DNA of 64,000 nt, taken from assembly GCA_037482015.1 (NCBI GenBank), contig JBBFKT010000002.1, forward strand, positions 1-64,000. Reading direction: 5' to 3'. Shown in pieces: positions 52,206 through 60,822 of the stretch. The position numbers were made by a program, and so were the translations under genes. The notes beneath the pieces were generated by a model, which had not been told where the DNA came from, ran no database searches, and saw only the letters and a program-made list of their open reading frames with translations. Source of the stretch: Thermodesulforhabdaceae bacterium. Lineage in GTDB: Bacteria; Desulfobacterota; Syntrophobacteria; Syntrophobacterales; Thermodesulforhabdaceae. Every line of letters begins with the position of its first letter. Within the stretch, counting starts at the first letter, position 1.

Positions 52206-52962
52206 TGAGCTTTCTCGGAAGGCTCTTGAGTTTGCCTCCAGATACCAGAAACCTGACTTTTACATTAGATTTGAAGCCGAAGTTGCCAGATCAAGACATC
52301 TTTATTTTACCAATCCTGTTGCGACTCTTGTTAGAGAGTCCATAGCTGAAAAACTTTCACAATGTGAGTGTCTTGGTCATGGGCTCTACCACAGCAGTAG
52401 AGTAGCCTGGGACTGTGCAGCTCTTCTCGACATAGAACTCAAGCAAAGCGGAAGTATGGTTGCTGATAGAGAGCGAATTCTTTTGTTGGGTATTGTCGCA
52501 GGCCTTCTTCACGACATAGCTCGTTGTGAACCAAACCATGCTGAAGCAGGTGCTCGGGAGGCTGCAAGAATCCTTAGAGATTTTCCCTTTACTGAAGAAG
52601 AGATAAGCATAATTTGCCGGGCTATCCGGAATCATGAAGCTTTCAGCCGTCCTGTCCCGTCTATAAACCCGGTTGGACAACTCCTGAGCGATTGTCTCTA
52701 CGATGCTGACAAATTTCGTTGGGGCGTTGATAACTTTACTCATACAATATGGCGAATGATAGATCACCAGAGCCTTTCTCCTCAGGCCTTGATTGAGCGG
52801 TTTCCCTGGGGTATTGATGGCATTAGAAAAATAGCCCAGACATTTCGAACTCCCACAGGGCGACAGTTTGGCCCGGATATTATCGAAAACGGCATAGCCA
52901 TAGGTAAGGACATCTATCAATATCTATTAAAACGTTACGGTTCCACGATAACGCCACCCTAG
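52189..52962 (+). CDS. HD-domain phosphohydrolase
   Basis: 257 residues with the HD metal site: H68, H108-D109 in LLHDIA, a further H117 and H149, and D172 in SDCLYDADK. HD enzymes cleave phosphomono- or diesters, often nucleotides, including cyclic ones. The substrate here is unknown, but the neighbour is a cyclic-nucleotide-fold protein and the pair follows an odd ABC exporter. It starts at GTG inside the previous gene and ends 35 bases before the peptidase gene. Confidence 0.8.
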   Translation: MKCFIDELSRKALEFASRYQKPDFYIRFEAEVARSRHLYFTNPVATLVRESIAEKLSQCECLGHGLYHSSRVAWDCAALLDIELKQSGSMVADRERILLLGIVAGLLHDIARCEPNHAEAGAREAARILRDFPFTEEEISIICRAIRNHEAFSRPVPSINPVGQLLSDCLYDADKFRWGVDNFTHTIWRMIDHQSLSPQALIERFPWGIDGIRKIAQTFRTPTGRQFGPDIIENGIAIGKDIYQYLLKRYGSTITPP

Positions 52963-52997
52963 GCTAATCATGGCGAACAAAAAAAGGGGTTAACTAT

Positions 52998-53984
52998 ATG
53001 AATTCCCTGAATGATACCATTACGGCTATTCCTGGCATTCGAGTTGGGCATGCTCATCTTAAGGATGGTTTTCCTTCGGGATGCACGGTAATTCTTGTTC
53101 CCCCTGAAGGAGCTACAGCGGGAGTGGATATTCGTGGGGGAGCTCCAGGAACCTATGGAACTGATTCGCTCGCCCCAATTAACCTGGTTGAACGAGTTCA
53201 CGGGATTTTTTTCAGCGGGGGAAGTGCCTTTGGTCTAGCCGTAGGGGATGGCGTAAGGCGATTTCTTGCCGAACAAAACGTCGGTTTTGACACTGGCTAT
53301 GCTAAGGTTCCCATCGTGGCTGGAGCCATAATTTTCGATTTGGGCGTTAACAGATCGAGCATTTATCCCGATGCTAAACTGGGCTGGGAAGCTTGTATAA
53401 GAGCAACAAACGATCCCTGTAAGGAAGGAAATGTTGGTGCAGGTTTGGGAGCCACAGTGGGAAAACTCTACGGAGTTGCTCAGGGCATGAAGGGCGGACT
53501 TGGGAGCTTCTGCATAAGCACAGACTATGGGCTTTTAGTTGGAGCGCTTGTTGTAGTTAACGCTTTTGGAGATATTTGGGATCCCTGGAGTGGGCATTTT
53601 ATTGCAGGTTGTAGAAAAAAGCAGGATAGCCTGGAACTAGCCCAGGCAGATCGAGTGATCCGCATGACACCTCGACTTAGAGGATTTCCTCAGGGGCAGA
53701 ACACAGTGGTTGGTCTTGTAGCAACCAATGCACGCCTTAATAAAACTCAACTTACCAAGGTAGCTCAAATGGCTCACGACGGTCTCGCCAGAACCATTAT
53801 TCCAGCTCATACTCAATACGACGGTGATACCATCTTTGCTATAAGCTGTGGCAACCTCGAAGACGTAGAAACTTCAGTTGTTGGAGCTCTCGCCGCAGAA
53901 GCGGTAGCTCATGCTGTAGTTCGTGCTGTTAAAAAGGCAAAGAAACTACCAGGACTTCCGTCATTTGAAGACATTATACGGTGA
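52998..53984 (+). CDS. P1 family (DmpA/NylC-like, S58) peptidase or amidohydrolase
   Basis: 328 residues of the N-terminal nucleophile P1 family. TAIPGIRVGHAH opens it, FFSGGSAFGLAVGDGV is near 71, and NVGAGLGATVGKL near 145 precedes KGGLGS, where the chain is expected to cut itself before S170, freeing the catalytic residue. Known members hydrolyse N-terminal D-amino acids, beta-peptides or nylon oligomers. The true substrate here is open. It is 35 bases after the HD gene and may belong to the same transcript. It ends convergent with the SprA-like gene, overlapping by 11 bases. Confidence 0.85.
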   Translation: MNSLNDTITAIPGIRVGHAHLKDGFPSGCTVILVPPEGATAGVDIRGGAPGTYGTDSLAPINLVERVHGIFFSGGSAFGLAVGDGVRRFLAEQNVGFDTGYAKVPIVAGAIIFDLGVNRSSIYPDAKLGWEACIRATNDPCKEGNVGAGLGATVGKLYGVAQGMKGGLGSFCISTDYGLLVGALVVVNAFGDIWDPWSGHFIAGCRKKQDSLELAQADRVIRMTPRLRGFPQGQNTVVGLVATNARLNKTQLTKVAQMAHDGLARTIIPAHTQYDGDTIFAISCGNLEDVETSVVGALAAEAVAHAVVRAVKKAKKLPGLPSFEDIIR

Positions 53985-54603
53985 GAGATATAGAAGTTGC
54001 TTCAGAGGATTGATGATATCCTCCCTTTGATTCAAATGTGTCCGAATAGGCTTCTTTTCCTCGCCTTTTCAAAAGTTCCATCTGAGCTTTGGAGAGTTCC
54101 ATCTGAGCCTTTGCAGCAACCTGGTAATCCTGTCCTGATGGTTGAGACGGTGCTAGGGCTGCTCTAATAACGGTTAACATCTTTTCTATGGTTGCAGACG
54201 GATCATCGGGTATAGGCGAGGAATCGATTGAAACCTCTCCACCGACTATATAAAGGTTACCGTCGGGTCCTCGCTCATACTGATATGTGGGTCCGCCTCT
54301 TACATAGCGGCCTCCAGCCGAAATATGAGCCTGTTCATGGGCTACAACTTCACGTTCCCTCTCTTTAAGTTTTTCTAACTGCCGCCGTTCTTCCTCGGTG
54401 AGTCTTTCCGATCCCGAACCTTCCCTGGTATTCTGGCTTTTGCCTGGTGACATCGTATCTTGAGAAGGACGAACTTTCTCCTCGTCCTTCCCATTTTGAG
54501 CTTTCTTATCTGAGTAATAGGAAGGCTTTATTTGAAGCGAACGCCACCTATCCGGCGTAAAAGATATTGAATTGATAAGCAATAGTCCCATAAGAGACCT
54601 CAA
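53974..54603 (-). CDS. Putative SprA-like metalloprotease (CJM1_0395 family)
   Basis: 209 residues. A charged, low-complexity N-terminal half (Lys/Ser/Glu-rich to about 85) is followed by REVVAHEQAHISAGGRYV, which holds an HExxH zinc motif (HEQAH), and by YVRGGPTYQYERGPDGNLY and GGEVSIDSSP, typical of this family. A C-terminal helix with repeated AKAQMELSKAQMELLKRR closes it. Function is unproven in the family; there is no signal peptide. It stands alone on the minus strand. Confidence 0.75.
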   Translation of the reverse strand: MRSLMGLLLINSISFTPDRWRSLQIKPSYYSDKKAQNGKDEEKVRPSQDTMSPGKSQNTREGSGSERLTEEERRQLEKLKEREREVVAHEQAHISAGGRYVRGGPTYQYERGPDGNLYIVGGEVSIDSSPIPDDPSATIEKMLTVIRAALAPSQPSGQDYQVAAKAQMELSKAQMELLKRRGKEAYSDTFESKGGYHQSSEATSISLTV

Positions 54604-55000
54604 AAAGTTACCAACAGTATAATTTTTTCTTAACGTGGATAATTTTTCAAGAATTTATTTCGCAAAACGGCTTTTAATTCACAGAACCCAATTGTGGTAA
54701 ATCGGATATTGAGTCGTTTTTTAGTTGCTTAAGTCTGGAGAGGTCTTCCAGGTTGAGTTTAATCCCTGCGTTTCTATGGTTTATGTCACTTTGTCGTCCC
54801 ATAATAAGGGAAGTTTTAGAATACCCTCCATTGCGGTTTGACGATTGAGATTATCTTTGATAGCATAATCCCGCTTGAGAAGATTGCCACAAAAAGGATG
54901 GAAATTTTTTTAGATTACTACCGGAGGTAGGATATGAAAAGTTCCTGCCGGTCAGGAAGTCCATCCTTACATTGAGAACGCAAGGATAAAAAGTGCTGTC
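54604..55000. other. Intergenic region upstream of the polyprenyl synthase, with a structured leader
   Basis: About 400 bases. The first 230 hold nothing I can name. From 54838 there is a promoter, then paired segments AAGGATGGA / TCCATCCTT (near 54894 and 54959), TACC-GGA-GGTA and TTCCTG-CCGGT-CAGGAA. A 13-codon frame (ATG at 54934) has its own GGAGG site. No known riboswitch family fits. Confidence 0.5.
54838..54866 (+). promoter_or_regulatory. Likely promoter of the polyprenyl synthase-hemA gene set
   Basis: TTGACG (54838-54843) and TAGCAT (54861-54866) at exactly 17 bases. Transcription would start near 54874, giving a leader of about 130 bases before the synthase ATG. Confidence 0.5.
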
Positions 55001-56026
55001 ATGAAGAGCGATAAATTGATTGCGCCTAAAGAAGTATCCTTAATAGAAGAAGAACGCAAGAAGCGAATATTGGAAACTGTCTATCCTGACCTGCTCCGCA
55101 TAGAGCAGGAGTTAAAGAAGCAAACTTTCGGTCCTGTGCCCCTTGTTAATACCGTTAGCCGTTACATTATTGATAGCGGCGGGAAGCGTCTCAGACCGCT
55201 TTTGATGATTTTGAGCGCCAGATTATGTGGATACAAGGGCGACCGAGATGTTCGACTCTCTGTAGCCTTCGAATTTCTCCATGTGGCAACCCTTCTTCAC
55301 GATGATGTGATTGATGGTGCCGAAGTAAGAAGAAATCGCCCGGCAGCAAACACTCTCTGGGGCAATCAGGCTGTGGTGCTGGTTGGAGATTTCCTTTACT
55401 CGAAGGCTCTCATGCTAGCAATTGAATATGATGATATGCGTATTATGAAATCCCTGGCTGAAGCCGCTAATCTAATGTCAGAAGGGGAGATTCTTCAATT
55501 ACTTCATCTTGGGCGGGTAGATATAAGTGAATCGGAATATTTTGAAGTCATAAGCAGAAAAACGGCGGCGTTGATGAGTTCGGCCTGTAGAGTTGGAGCC
55601 ATCCTTGGAGGGTCTCCTGAAGACGAAATCGAAAGAATGGCAGATTATGGATATCACCTGGGCATTGCTTTTCAGCTCATTGACGATCTTCTGGACTATA
55701 CGGGGACATTTAAAGAACTGGGAAAGCCCGTGGGAAAAGACTTTGCCGAACGCAAAGCCACTTTGCCACTTATTTACGCTTTTAATGGATCTAGCGAAGA
55801 TGAACGAGCATGGATAAAAGAGCTTTTCAGTAAGAACGACCAGGATCCGCAGATTTTTCACAAAATTCGAGAATGGGTTCAGAGGCGAGGTGGGCTTGAA
55901 TATACCGAACTTTCAGCCCGTCGCCATGTCACTAAGGCTATCGAAGCTCTTTCAGCTTTTCCCCCGGGTTACTGGAAAAACATCCTTCTAGATATTGCTG
56001 AATATACACTTTCTCGCCGTTTTTGA
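55001..56026 (+). CDS. ispB: Polyprenyl diphosphate synthase (octaprenyl/heptaprenyl type)
   Basis: 341 residues, trans-prenyltransferase that builds the long isoprenoid tail of quinones from IPP. Both Asp-rich motifs are present: LLHDDVIDGAEVRR near 97-110 and FQLIDDLLDYTG near 225-236, with GGKRLRPLL near 52. Chain length depends on bulky residues before the first motif and cannot be fixed by eye. The quinone would feed the bd oxidase seen in this window. It heads a plus-strand set through siroheme and heme genes. Confidence 0.9.
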   Translation: MKSDKLIAPKEVSLIEEERKKRILETVYPDLLRIEQELKKQTFGPVPLVNTVSRYIIDSGGKRLRPLLMILSARLCGYKGDRDVRLSVAFEFLHVATLLHDDVIDGAEVRRNRPAANTLWGNQAVVLVGDFLYSKALMLAIEYDDMRIMKSLAEAANLMSEGEILQLLHLGRVDISESEYFEVISRKTAALMSSACRVGAILGGSPEDEIERMADYGYHLGIAFQLIDDLLDYTGTFKELGKPVGKDFAERKATLPLIYAFNGSSEDERAWIKELFSKNDQDPQIFHKIREWVQRRGGLEYTELSARRHVTKAIEALSAFPPGYWKNILLDIAEYTLSRRF

Positions 56027-56055
56027 TGTAAAAAAATCGTTTTGGAGAATCTTTC

Positions 56056-56736
56056 ATGTATCCTGTGGTTTTAAGGCTGGAAGGTATAAGATGCCTTGTT
56101 ATTGGAGGTGGACAAGTAGGGGAGAGGAAAGCGAGAAGACTTGTTGAAGAGAAGGCTAAAGTGTGTCTAATTTCTCGTGAAATTTCACAGTGGTTTTCAG
56201 AAGCGGTAAAATCCGGAGATGTTGAGTGGATAGCCAGAGAATACCACCCGAGATTTTTACAAGGCATTTCCATTGTTTTTGCGGCTACAAGCGATAAAGA
56301 ATTGAACAGTCTTATTGTTAGAGACGCCTTAAATCTTGGCTTGTGGTGTAATAGTGCAACCAACCCGCAAGAGGGAAATCTGACTCTTCCGGCAATTTTT
56401 CAGAAAGGGAAATTGGTAATTTCGGTAAGCACAGGAGGAGCTAGCCCAGCTCTGGCAAGCCTTATTCGTGATGAAATATCAGATCAATTCAAGAATGGTT
56501 GGGAAGAGATGCTTGAATGCCTTGATAGGCTTAGAAAGACTGTTCAGGAACTCAGGCAACAGGATGACGACAGGGAAAATCAGAGTCTCTTTCGAGAAAT
56601 AGCCGTGGCAGTGTTTCATGCGCTGAAAAATGAAGCTGACTTAAATGTAGTCAAAAACCTTATTAGGGATATCCTGTCGAAGAATCTTTCCAGCGAGGAA
56701 ATCGGTGGGATAAAGCAGGTGTTGAACCAATGCTAG
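56056..56736 (+). CDS. Precorrin-2 dehydrogenase / sirohydrochlorin ferrochelatase (siroheme synthase N-terminal type)
   Basis: 226 residues of the CysG-N/Met8p family. VIGGGQVGERKARRL near 16-30 binds NAD; FAATSDKELN near 75 and STGGASPALASLIR near 129 are family motifs. It oxidises precorrin-2 and may insert iron to make siroheme, the prosthetic group of sulfite reductase, which fits a sulfate-reducing host. There is no uroporphyrinogen methyltransferase fusion. The last seven bases overlap the next gene. C-terminal helices are longer than in Met8p. Confidence 0.87.
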   Translation: MYPVVLRLEGIRCLVIGGGQVGERKARRLVEEKAKVCLISREISQWFSEAVKSGDVEWIAREYHPRFLQGISIVFAATSDKELNSLIVRDALNLGLWCNSATNPQEGNLTLPAIFQKGKLVISVSTGGASPALASLIRDEISDQFKNGWEEMLECLDRLRKTVQELRQQDDDRENQSLFREIAVAVFHALKNEADLNVVKNLIRDILSKNLSSEEIGGIKQVLNQC

Positions 56737-57560
56737 GATTTTTAGCTTTTATTGCGTTGATGTTTTATTCTGCTGGTATGATCGGATATTTTATTTGCAT
56801 TTATTTCAACCGACCATCTCTTACCAATGCTGTCTGGTGGCTCGTTGTTTTAGGAGCTGGTTTTCATCTAACCGGGCTTGTTACTTCCATCCTGTTTTCC
56901 TCTGTTGCTGGAACCGTGTCCATTCATCGAGAGGCTCTTATGGCCGTTGCCTTGTTTATTGTTGTCCTGTTCCTTGTGGTGTCTCGACTTCGCCCTGTGG
57001 GGTTTATGGGAGCGGTTATTATGCCTGTTGTGGTCCTCGCCCAAATTGGATCATCACTTCTGCCCTTTGAGGAAAACCTTGCCAAGCCATTTCTGCGTAA
57101 TGGCATTGTTATTTTCCATATAGCAACCCTCTTTGTTGCCTATGCTTTCTTTGCCCTTTCTTTTTCCTTAAGCCTCATTTATCTTCTTCAGGAGAGAAAG
57201 ATTAAGCGCAAGGAGTTTAAGGTGGTAGCGGGATTTTCTTTTCCATCTCTGGAAACCATTGATCGGCTTAATCACAGGTGTATTCTCATTGGATTTCCTT
57301 TTATGACAGCCGGACTCATTGCAGGCTTTGGAGCAGCCCAGCTGTTTTGGAAATCCTCCTGGACAGGAGATCCTAAAGAAATCTTATCCATAATAACCTG
57401 GTGTGTTTATGCTGTGCTTTTTCACCAGAGGCTTGCTTTGGGATGGCGAGGTAAAAAAGCGTCCTGGGTTGCTATTTGTGGTTTTGTAAGCGTGTTGATC
57501 ACCTTTATTGGGGTTAACCTTTATGGGAAAACTCATCACATAACATTTTTCCTCCGCTAA
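56730..57560 (+). CDS. CcsA/HemX-like cytochrome c assembly membrane protein
   Basis: 276 residues with about eight membrane helices. The family motif is seen as LFWKSSWTGDPKE near 208-220, equivalent to the WGxxWxWDxKE heme-handling loop but reduced, with the closing histidines HQRLALGWRG and GKTHHIT. Proteins of this type lie before hemA in many bacteria and are called HemX or CcsA-like. The loop lacks two of the Trp residues of true CcsA, so HemX-type control of GluTR is as likely as heme delivery. It overlaps the preceding gene by seven bases. Confidence 0.82.
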   Translation: MLGFLAFIALMFYSAGMIGYFICIYFNRPSLTNAVWWLVVLGAGFHLTGLVTSILFSSVAGTVSIHREALMAVALFIVVLFLVVSRLRPVGFMGAVIMPVVVLAQIGSSLLPFEENLAKPFLRNGIVIFHIATLFVAYAFFALSFSLSLIYLLQERKIKRKEFKVVAGFSFPSLETIDRLNHRCILIGFPFMTAGLIAGFGAAQLFWKSSWTGDPKEILSIITWCVYAVLFHQRLALGWRGKKASWVAICGFVSVLITFIGVNLYGKTHHITFFLR

Positions 57561-57579
57561 ACTTGAAAGGGATGAAACG

Positions 57580-58947
57580 ATGGAGGAACGCATACTGATC
57601 CTGGGAATAAATCATAAAACAGCACCAGTCGAAGTAAGAGAAAAGGCTGCTTCAAAAGTGTTCTTTATTGGGGACCGCCTCAGAGAATTAGCCACTAGCG
57701 AGGGTGTGGTTGATGAATTTATGGTGCTTTCCACATGCAACAGAGTAGAATGGCTTACTGTATCCCGGGATCCTGCAAGAACAGCTAAACTTATTCGTGA
57801 ACTACTGGGTGACAGTAGCAATCTTCCGTTCCCTCAAGAGTTTCTTTACCTTTATGAGGATTTAGAAGCCGTTAGACATTTATTTAGAGTTGCTTCCGGG
57901 CTGGACTCCATGGTTATGGGAGAACCCCAAATACTCGGTCAGATTAAGGATGCTTATCGGAATGCGGCACAGCAAAAAACCGTGGGGGTTATCCTCAACC
58001 GACTTCTTCATAAAACCTTTTCTGTGGCTAAGCGAGTCCGTTCAGAAACGGGCATTGGTTGTCGAGCCGTATCAGTAAGTTATGCCGCTGTTGAGCTAGC
58101 TAAAAAAATCTTCGGAAATCTTCAGGGCAAGAAGATACTTCTTATTGGTGCAGGGGAGATGGCAGAACTTGCGGCAGAACACTTTATGCGGAACGGGGCA
58201 TCTCATCTCATCATTGCTAATCGCACAATGGAACGAGCTATGGAACTTGCCAAAAGATTTAGAGCTTCAACTATTCCTTTTGCCCATATTATGGACGCTT
58301 TTGAAACTGTGGATGTGGTGCTTTCATCTACAGGTTCGCCAGAGCTGATCATCAGTCGGCAGGATGTCAAAGCTTGCATGAAAAAAAGAAAACACAGACC
58401 CCTTTTCTTCATAGATATTGCTGTGCCCCGCGACATAGATCCAGGCGTTAATGAGCTTGATAATGTTTATCTTTATGACATTGATGATTTACAGGGTATT
58501 GTAGAGTGGAATAAAGAAGAGCGGAAACGTGAGGCAGTTCGAGCGGAATACATCATTGAAGAAGAAACATTAAAGTTCCAACATTGGCTCCAGACTCTTG
58601 ATGTTGTTCCAACCATTATCGCAATGAGAAGGAAGGCGGAAGAAATCAGATCGGCAGAACTAAGAAAAACGATGGCACAACTTTCTCATCTTTCCGACAA
58701 GGAAAAAGAAGCCATTGTGAAAATGACAGAATCTCTAGTTAAGAAAATGCTCCACGATCCCATAATATTTGTTAAACGCAAGGCATCCAGACCATCGCGC
58801 CAGTTTTACATCGATTTGGTTCAGCAGGTGTTTAATCTCCCTATGCGAAATGATAGCGACTCCCCCGAAATGGAATTACCGGAAGATGAGAACAAAGAAA
58901 AATCACCTGCTATGTCGGTGATTAAAAACTTACCTGGAAGGAATTAA
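57580..58947 (+). CDS. hemA: Glutamyl-tRNA reductase
   Basis: First enzyme of the C5 pathway: NADPH reduces Glu-tRNA to glutamate-1-semialdehyde, the substrate of HemL (27984). It is 455 aa. The catalytic cysteine is C53 in LSTCNRVEWL. GLDSMVMGEPQILGQIK near 107-123 is invariant, and the NADPH site IGAGEMAELAAEHF starts near 189. The C-terminal helix dimerises. It follows the HemX-like gene by 19 bases, an order kept widely in Desulfobacterota. Confidence 0.96.
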   Translation: MEERILILGINHKTAPVEVREKAASKVFFIGDRLRELATSEGVVDEFMVLSTCNRVEWLTVSRDPARTAKLIRELLGDSSNLPFPQEFLYLYEDLEAVRHLFRVASGLDSMVMGEPQILGQIKDAYRNAAQQKTVGVILNRLLHKTFSVAKRVRSETGIGCRAVSVSYAAVELAKKIFGNLQGKKILLIGAGEMAELAAEHFMRNGASHLIIANRTMERAMELAKRFRASTIPFAHIMDAFETVDVVLSSTGSPELIISRQDVKACMKKRKHRPLFFIDIAVPRDIDPGVNELDNVYLYDIDDLQGIVEWNKEERKREAVRAEYIIEEETLKFQHWLQTLDVVPTIIAMRRKAEEIRSAELRKTMAQLSHLSDKEKEAIVKMTESLVKKMLHDPIIFVKRKASRPSRQFYIDLVQQVFNLPMRNDSDSPEMELPEDENKEKSPAMSVIKNLPGRN

Positions 58948-58951
58948 CAAA

Positions 58952-59353
58952 GTGGCAGATTTGATTGACTTCAAGAAAAAAACGGAAGACCTTCAGCAAG
59001 CGGAAGAGGGAAAGCTTAAGAAATTTAAGCTTGAATCTCTCAGAAAGCATTTCCAGTGTATGCGCTGTGCCTTCCGGTGCGCTCGATGTGGGGGGCAAAT
59101 CACCGATGAAGAATACGCCGTGCCCCAAAATTATAGCGCTCCTTATCTTTTCTGTTCTGTTTGTTATGAAGAGTATCTTATGTATATGAAGAGACGTAGA
59201 GGTGAACCCATAGATCGAAAATATTACTGGTTCAATGATGAGTGGGAAAAGACCTGGGAGGGCTGGTTAAATTATCAGAAAGCTATGGAACTTTATCGCG
59301 AATCACCAGAATTTTTGAGGCTTCTGGATGAGGTGGAGAGACTCTTGAAGTAG
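58952..59353 (+). CDS. Small Cys-rich protein of unknown function
   Basis: 133 residues I do not recognise. A charged N-terminal helix is followed by C36, C39, C43, C46, C68 and C71 (CMRCAFRCARC and CSVC), enough for a zinc or Fe-S site. Then comes a Trp/Tyr/Glu-rich C-terminal half (KYYWFNDEWEKTWEGWL) with no membrane helix. The GTG start follows GGAAGGA, five bases after hemA, and tatA follows, so it is likely made with the heme genes. Its role could be structural or regulatory; nothing in the sequence decides. Confidence 0.65.
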   Translation: MADLIDFKKKTEDLQQAEEGKLKKFKLESLRKHFQCMRCAFRCARCGGQITDEEYAVPQNYSAPYLFCSVCYEEYLMYMKRRRGEPIDRKYYWFNDEWEKTWEGWLNYQKAMELYRESPEFLRLLDEVERLLK

Positions 59354-59383
59354 TTTACCCGCTCGAAAGGAGATAAGTGAAAA

Positions 59384-59584
59384 ATGGGCAAAATAGGTTG
59401 GACCGAACTGTTGGTAATTCTGATAATAGTTTTGATCTTATTTGGAGGAAGACGGCTTCCAGAAATTGGATCCGGGTTGGGACAGGCGATAAGAAACTTT
59501 CGGCAGTCCTTTCACGGCTCTTCAGAATCTAAGGGGGATGAGTCGCAAAAAGAACAGGAACCTAAAAGTCAAGAAAGTAAATAG
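59384..59584 (+). CDS. tatA: Sec-independent protein translocase TatA/E
   Basis: 66 residues: one N-terminal membrane helix ([20 protein letters not shown], with the FGG-R-LPE hinge) and an amphipathic helix ([15 protein letters not shown]), then a polar tail. It forms the Tat pore for folded, cofactor-bearing proteins. tatB and tatC are not in the window. The ATG follows AAAGGAGA. Confidence 0.93.
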   Translation: MGKIGWTELLVILIIVLILFGGRRLPEIGSGLGQAIRNFRQSFHGSSESKGDESQKEQEPKSQESK

Positions 59585-59614
59585 TCTTGCAGGGGGTAGG
59601 GGAAGGAATCGTCT

Positions 59615-60421
59615 ATGGGTATTCGGGTGACCAAATTCAATGATAATTTTCTGATTGCTCACGGAACGGTGGGCTATTTCAACTTTCGCTTTAACGTTTT
59701 TCTATACTGCGTTGATGGGCTACTTGTGGATACGGGCCCACGAAGTCTTGCTAAGAAAACCAAACCCTTTCTATTGGCATATTCTCCTGAGCAGGTTGTT
59801 ATCACTCACCTTCACGAAGATCACTGCGGGTTGGCTTTTTGGATAAACCTAGTGTATCCAAAGGTTCCTGTTTATGTTCATCCTGACCGCGTAGGCGATG
59901 CTCGCCGCGAAGCTGACCTGCCCCTATACCGTCGTATAATATGGGGAAAGCGTGAACCTTTCAGGGGAGAACCCTACCCGGCGGGTTCTATCCTGACAAA
60001 GAGACACTCCTTCGAAATTATCCATGTTGGTGGACACAGTAATGATCACATTATTTTATACGAACCCCGCGAAGGGTGGCTTTTTGTAGGCGATCTTTTC
60101 CTGACAACTCGCCCTATAGTCCTGTTTCACGAGGAAGACGCTAATCAGACACTGATGGCCCTCAACAAAATGCTATCTTTTGATTTCTCTGACCTCTTCT
60201 GTGCTCATTCAGGGCATCACCCTAACGGGCGAGAACTTATTGTCAGGAAAAAGGAATATCTCGAATCCCTCCAGGCGAAGATTAAGGAACTAAAAGCTAG
60301 GGGTTATTCGATTGAAGAAATTGACAAGATAATGTTTCCAAAACAACCCTTTGTATCAAGAATTTCTAAAGGCGAGTGGACCTCTCTTAACCTTATTAAA
60401 ACTCTGGACTCAGGGGAGTGA
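59615..60421 (+). CDS. MBL-fold metallo-hydrolase
   Basis: 268 residues of the metallo-beta-lactamase superfamily. HLHEDH near 69-74 is the HxHxDH zinc motif, GGHSNDH near 142 and FVGDLFLT near 158 bring further ligands, and AHSGHHP near 200 the last histidine. It resembles glyoxalase-II-like hydrolases. Substrate unknown. Its last four bases overlap the VOC-domain gene, so the two are probably functionally linked; both folds occur in glyoxalase-type detoxification, but that is inference. Confidence 0.83.
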   Translation: MGIRVTKFNDNFLIAHGTVGYFNFRFNVFLYCVDGLLVDTGPRSLAKKTKPFLLAYSPEQVVITHLHEDHCGLAFWINLVYPKVPVYVHPDRVGDARREADLPLYRRIIWGKREPFRGEPYPAGSILTKRHSFEIIHVGGHSNDHIILYEPREGWLFVGDLFLTTRPIVLFHEEDANQTLMALNKMLSFDFSDLFCAHSGHHPNGRELIVRKKEYLESLQAKIKELKARGYSIEEIDKIMFPKQPFVSRISKGEWTSLNLIKTLDSGE

Positions 60422-60822
60422 TTTTTATTGTGACTGATGGATCGAACTGTAAAAATGATCTTCCCATCATGAGCATAGGAACGGTGCTTTATTGCTCTAA
60501 ATGGCGGGAATGTGTCGAATTCTATCGTAGGATTCTGGCTTGCGACATTATTTTCCAAAACGACTTCTTCGTAGAACTTTCACCATCAACAGGTGCTCGC
60601 CTGGGACTTATGGATGTTTCAAGGACCACCAAGCAGGTTACACATCCAGAAAGTATTGTGATTTCAATACAGGTATCCAGCATCGAAAAAACCATTAAGG
60701 TTCTTCGCCAGATCTTCCCCAATTTACCCGACTCTTTTCGATGCGTATGGGGCGTTAAACTTATTGAAATTAAGGATCCGGATGGAAGAGTGGTGGAATT
60801 CTGGGAGAGAGAGCCTACGTAG
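60418..60822 (+). CDS. VOC (glyoxalase/dioxygenase fold) protein
   Basis: 134 residues of the vicinal-oxygen-chelate fold: LYCSKWRECVEFYRRIL is the classic first beta-alpha unit, and IEIKDPDGRVVEFWE closes it with the metal-binding Glu. A single repeat, so it must dimerise. The function in the family ranges from glyoxalase to antibiotic binding. GTG at 60418 overlaps the MBL gene stop; an ATG at 60469 is another start. It overlaps the convergent kinase-like gene by eight bases. Confidence 0.7.
   Translation: MIFIVTDGSNCKNDLPIMSIGTVLYCSKWRECVEFYRRILACDIIFQNDFFVELSPSTGARLGLMDVSRTTKQVTHPESIVISIQVSSIEKTIKVLRQIFPNLPDSFRCVWGVKLIEIKDPDGRVVEFWEREPT

Noticed and set aside
49184-52962. The ABC/cNMP-fold/HD unit as a CBASS-like antiviral system
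   Set aside because: There is no nucleotidyl cyclase and no recognised effector; the membrane protein is a full ABC exporter with intact ATPase motifs.
53974-54603. Degraded flagellar or surface protein because of its charged low-complexity half
   Set aside because: The HExxH block and following motifs fit the SprA-like metalloprotease family and the frame is intact.
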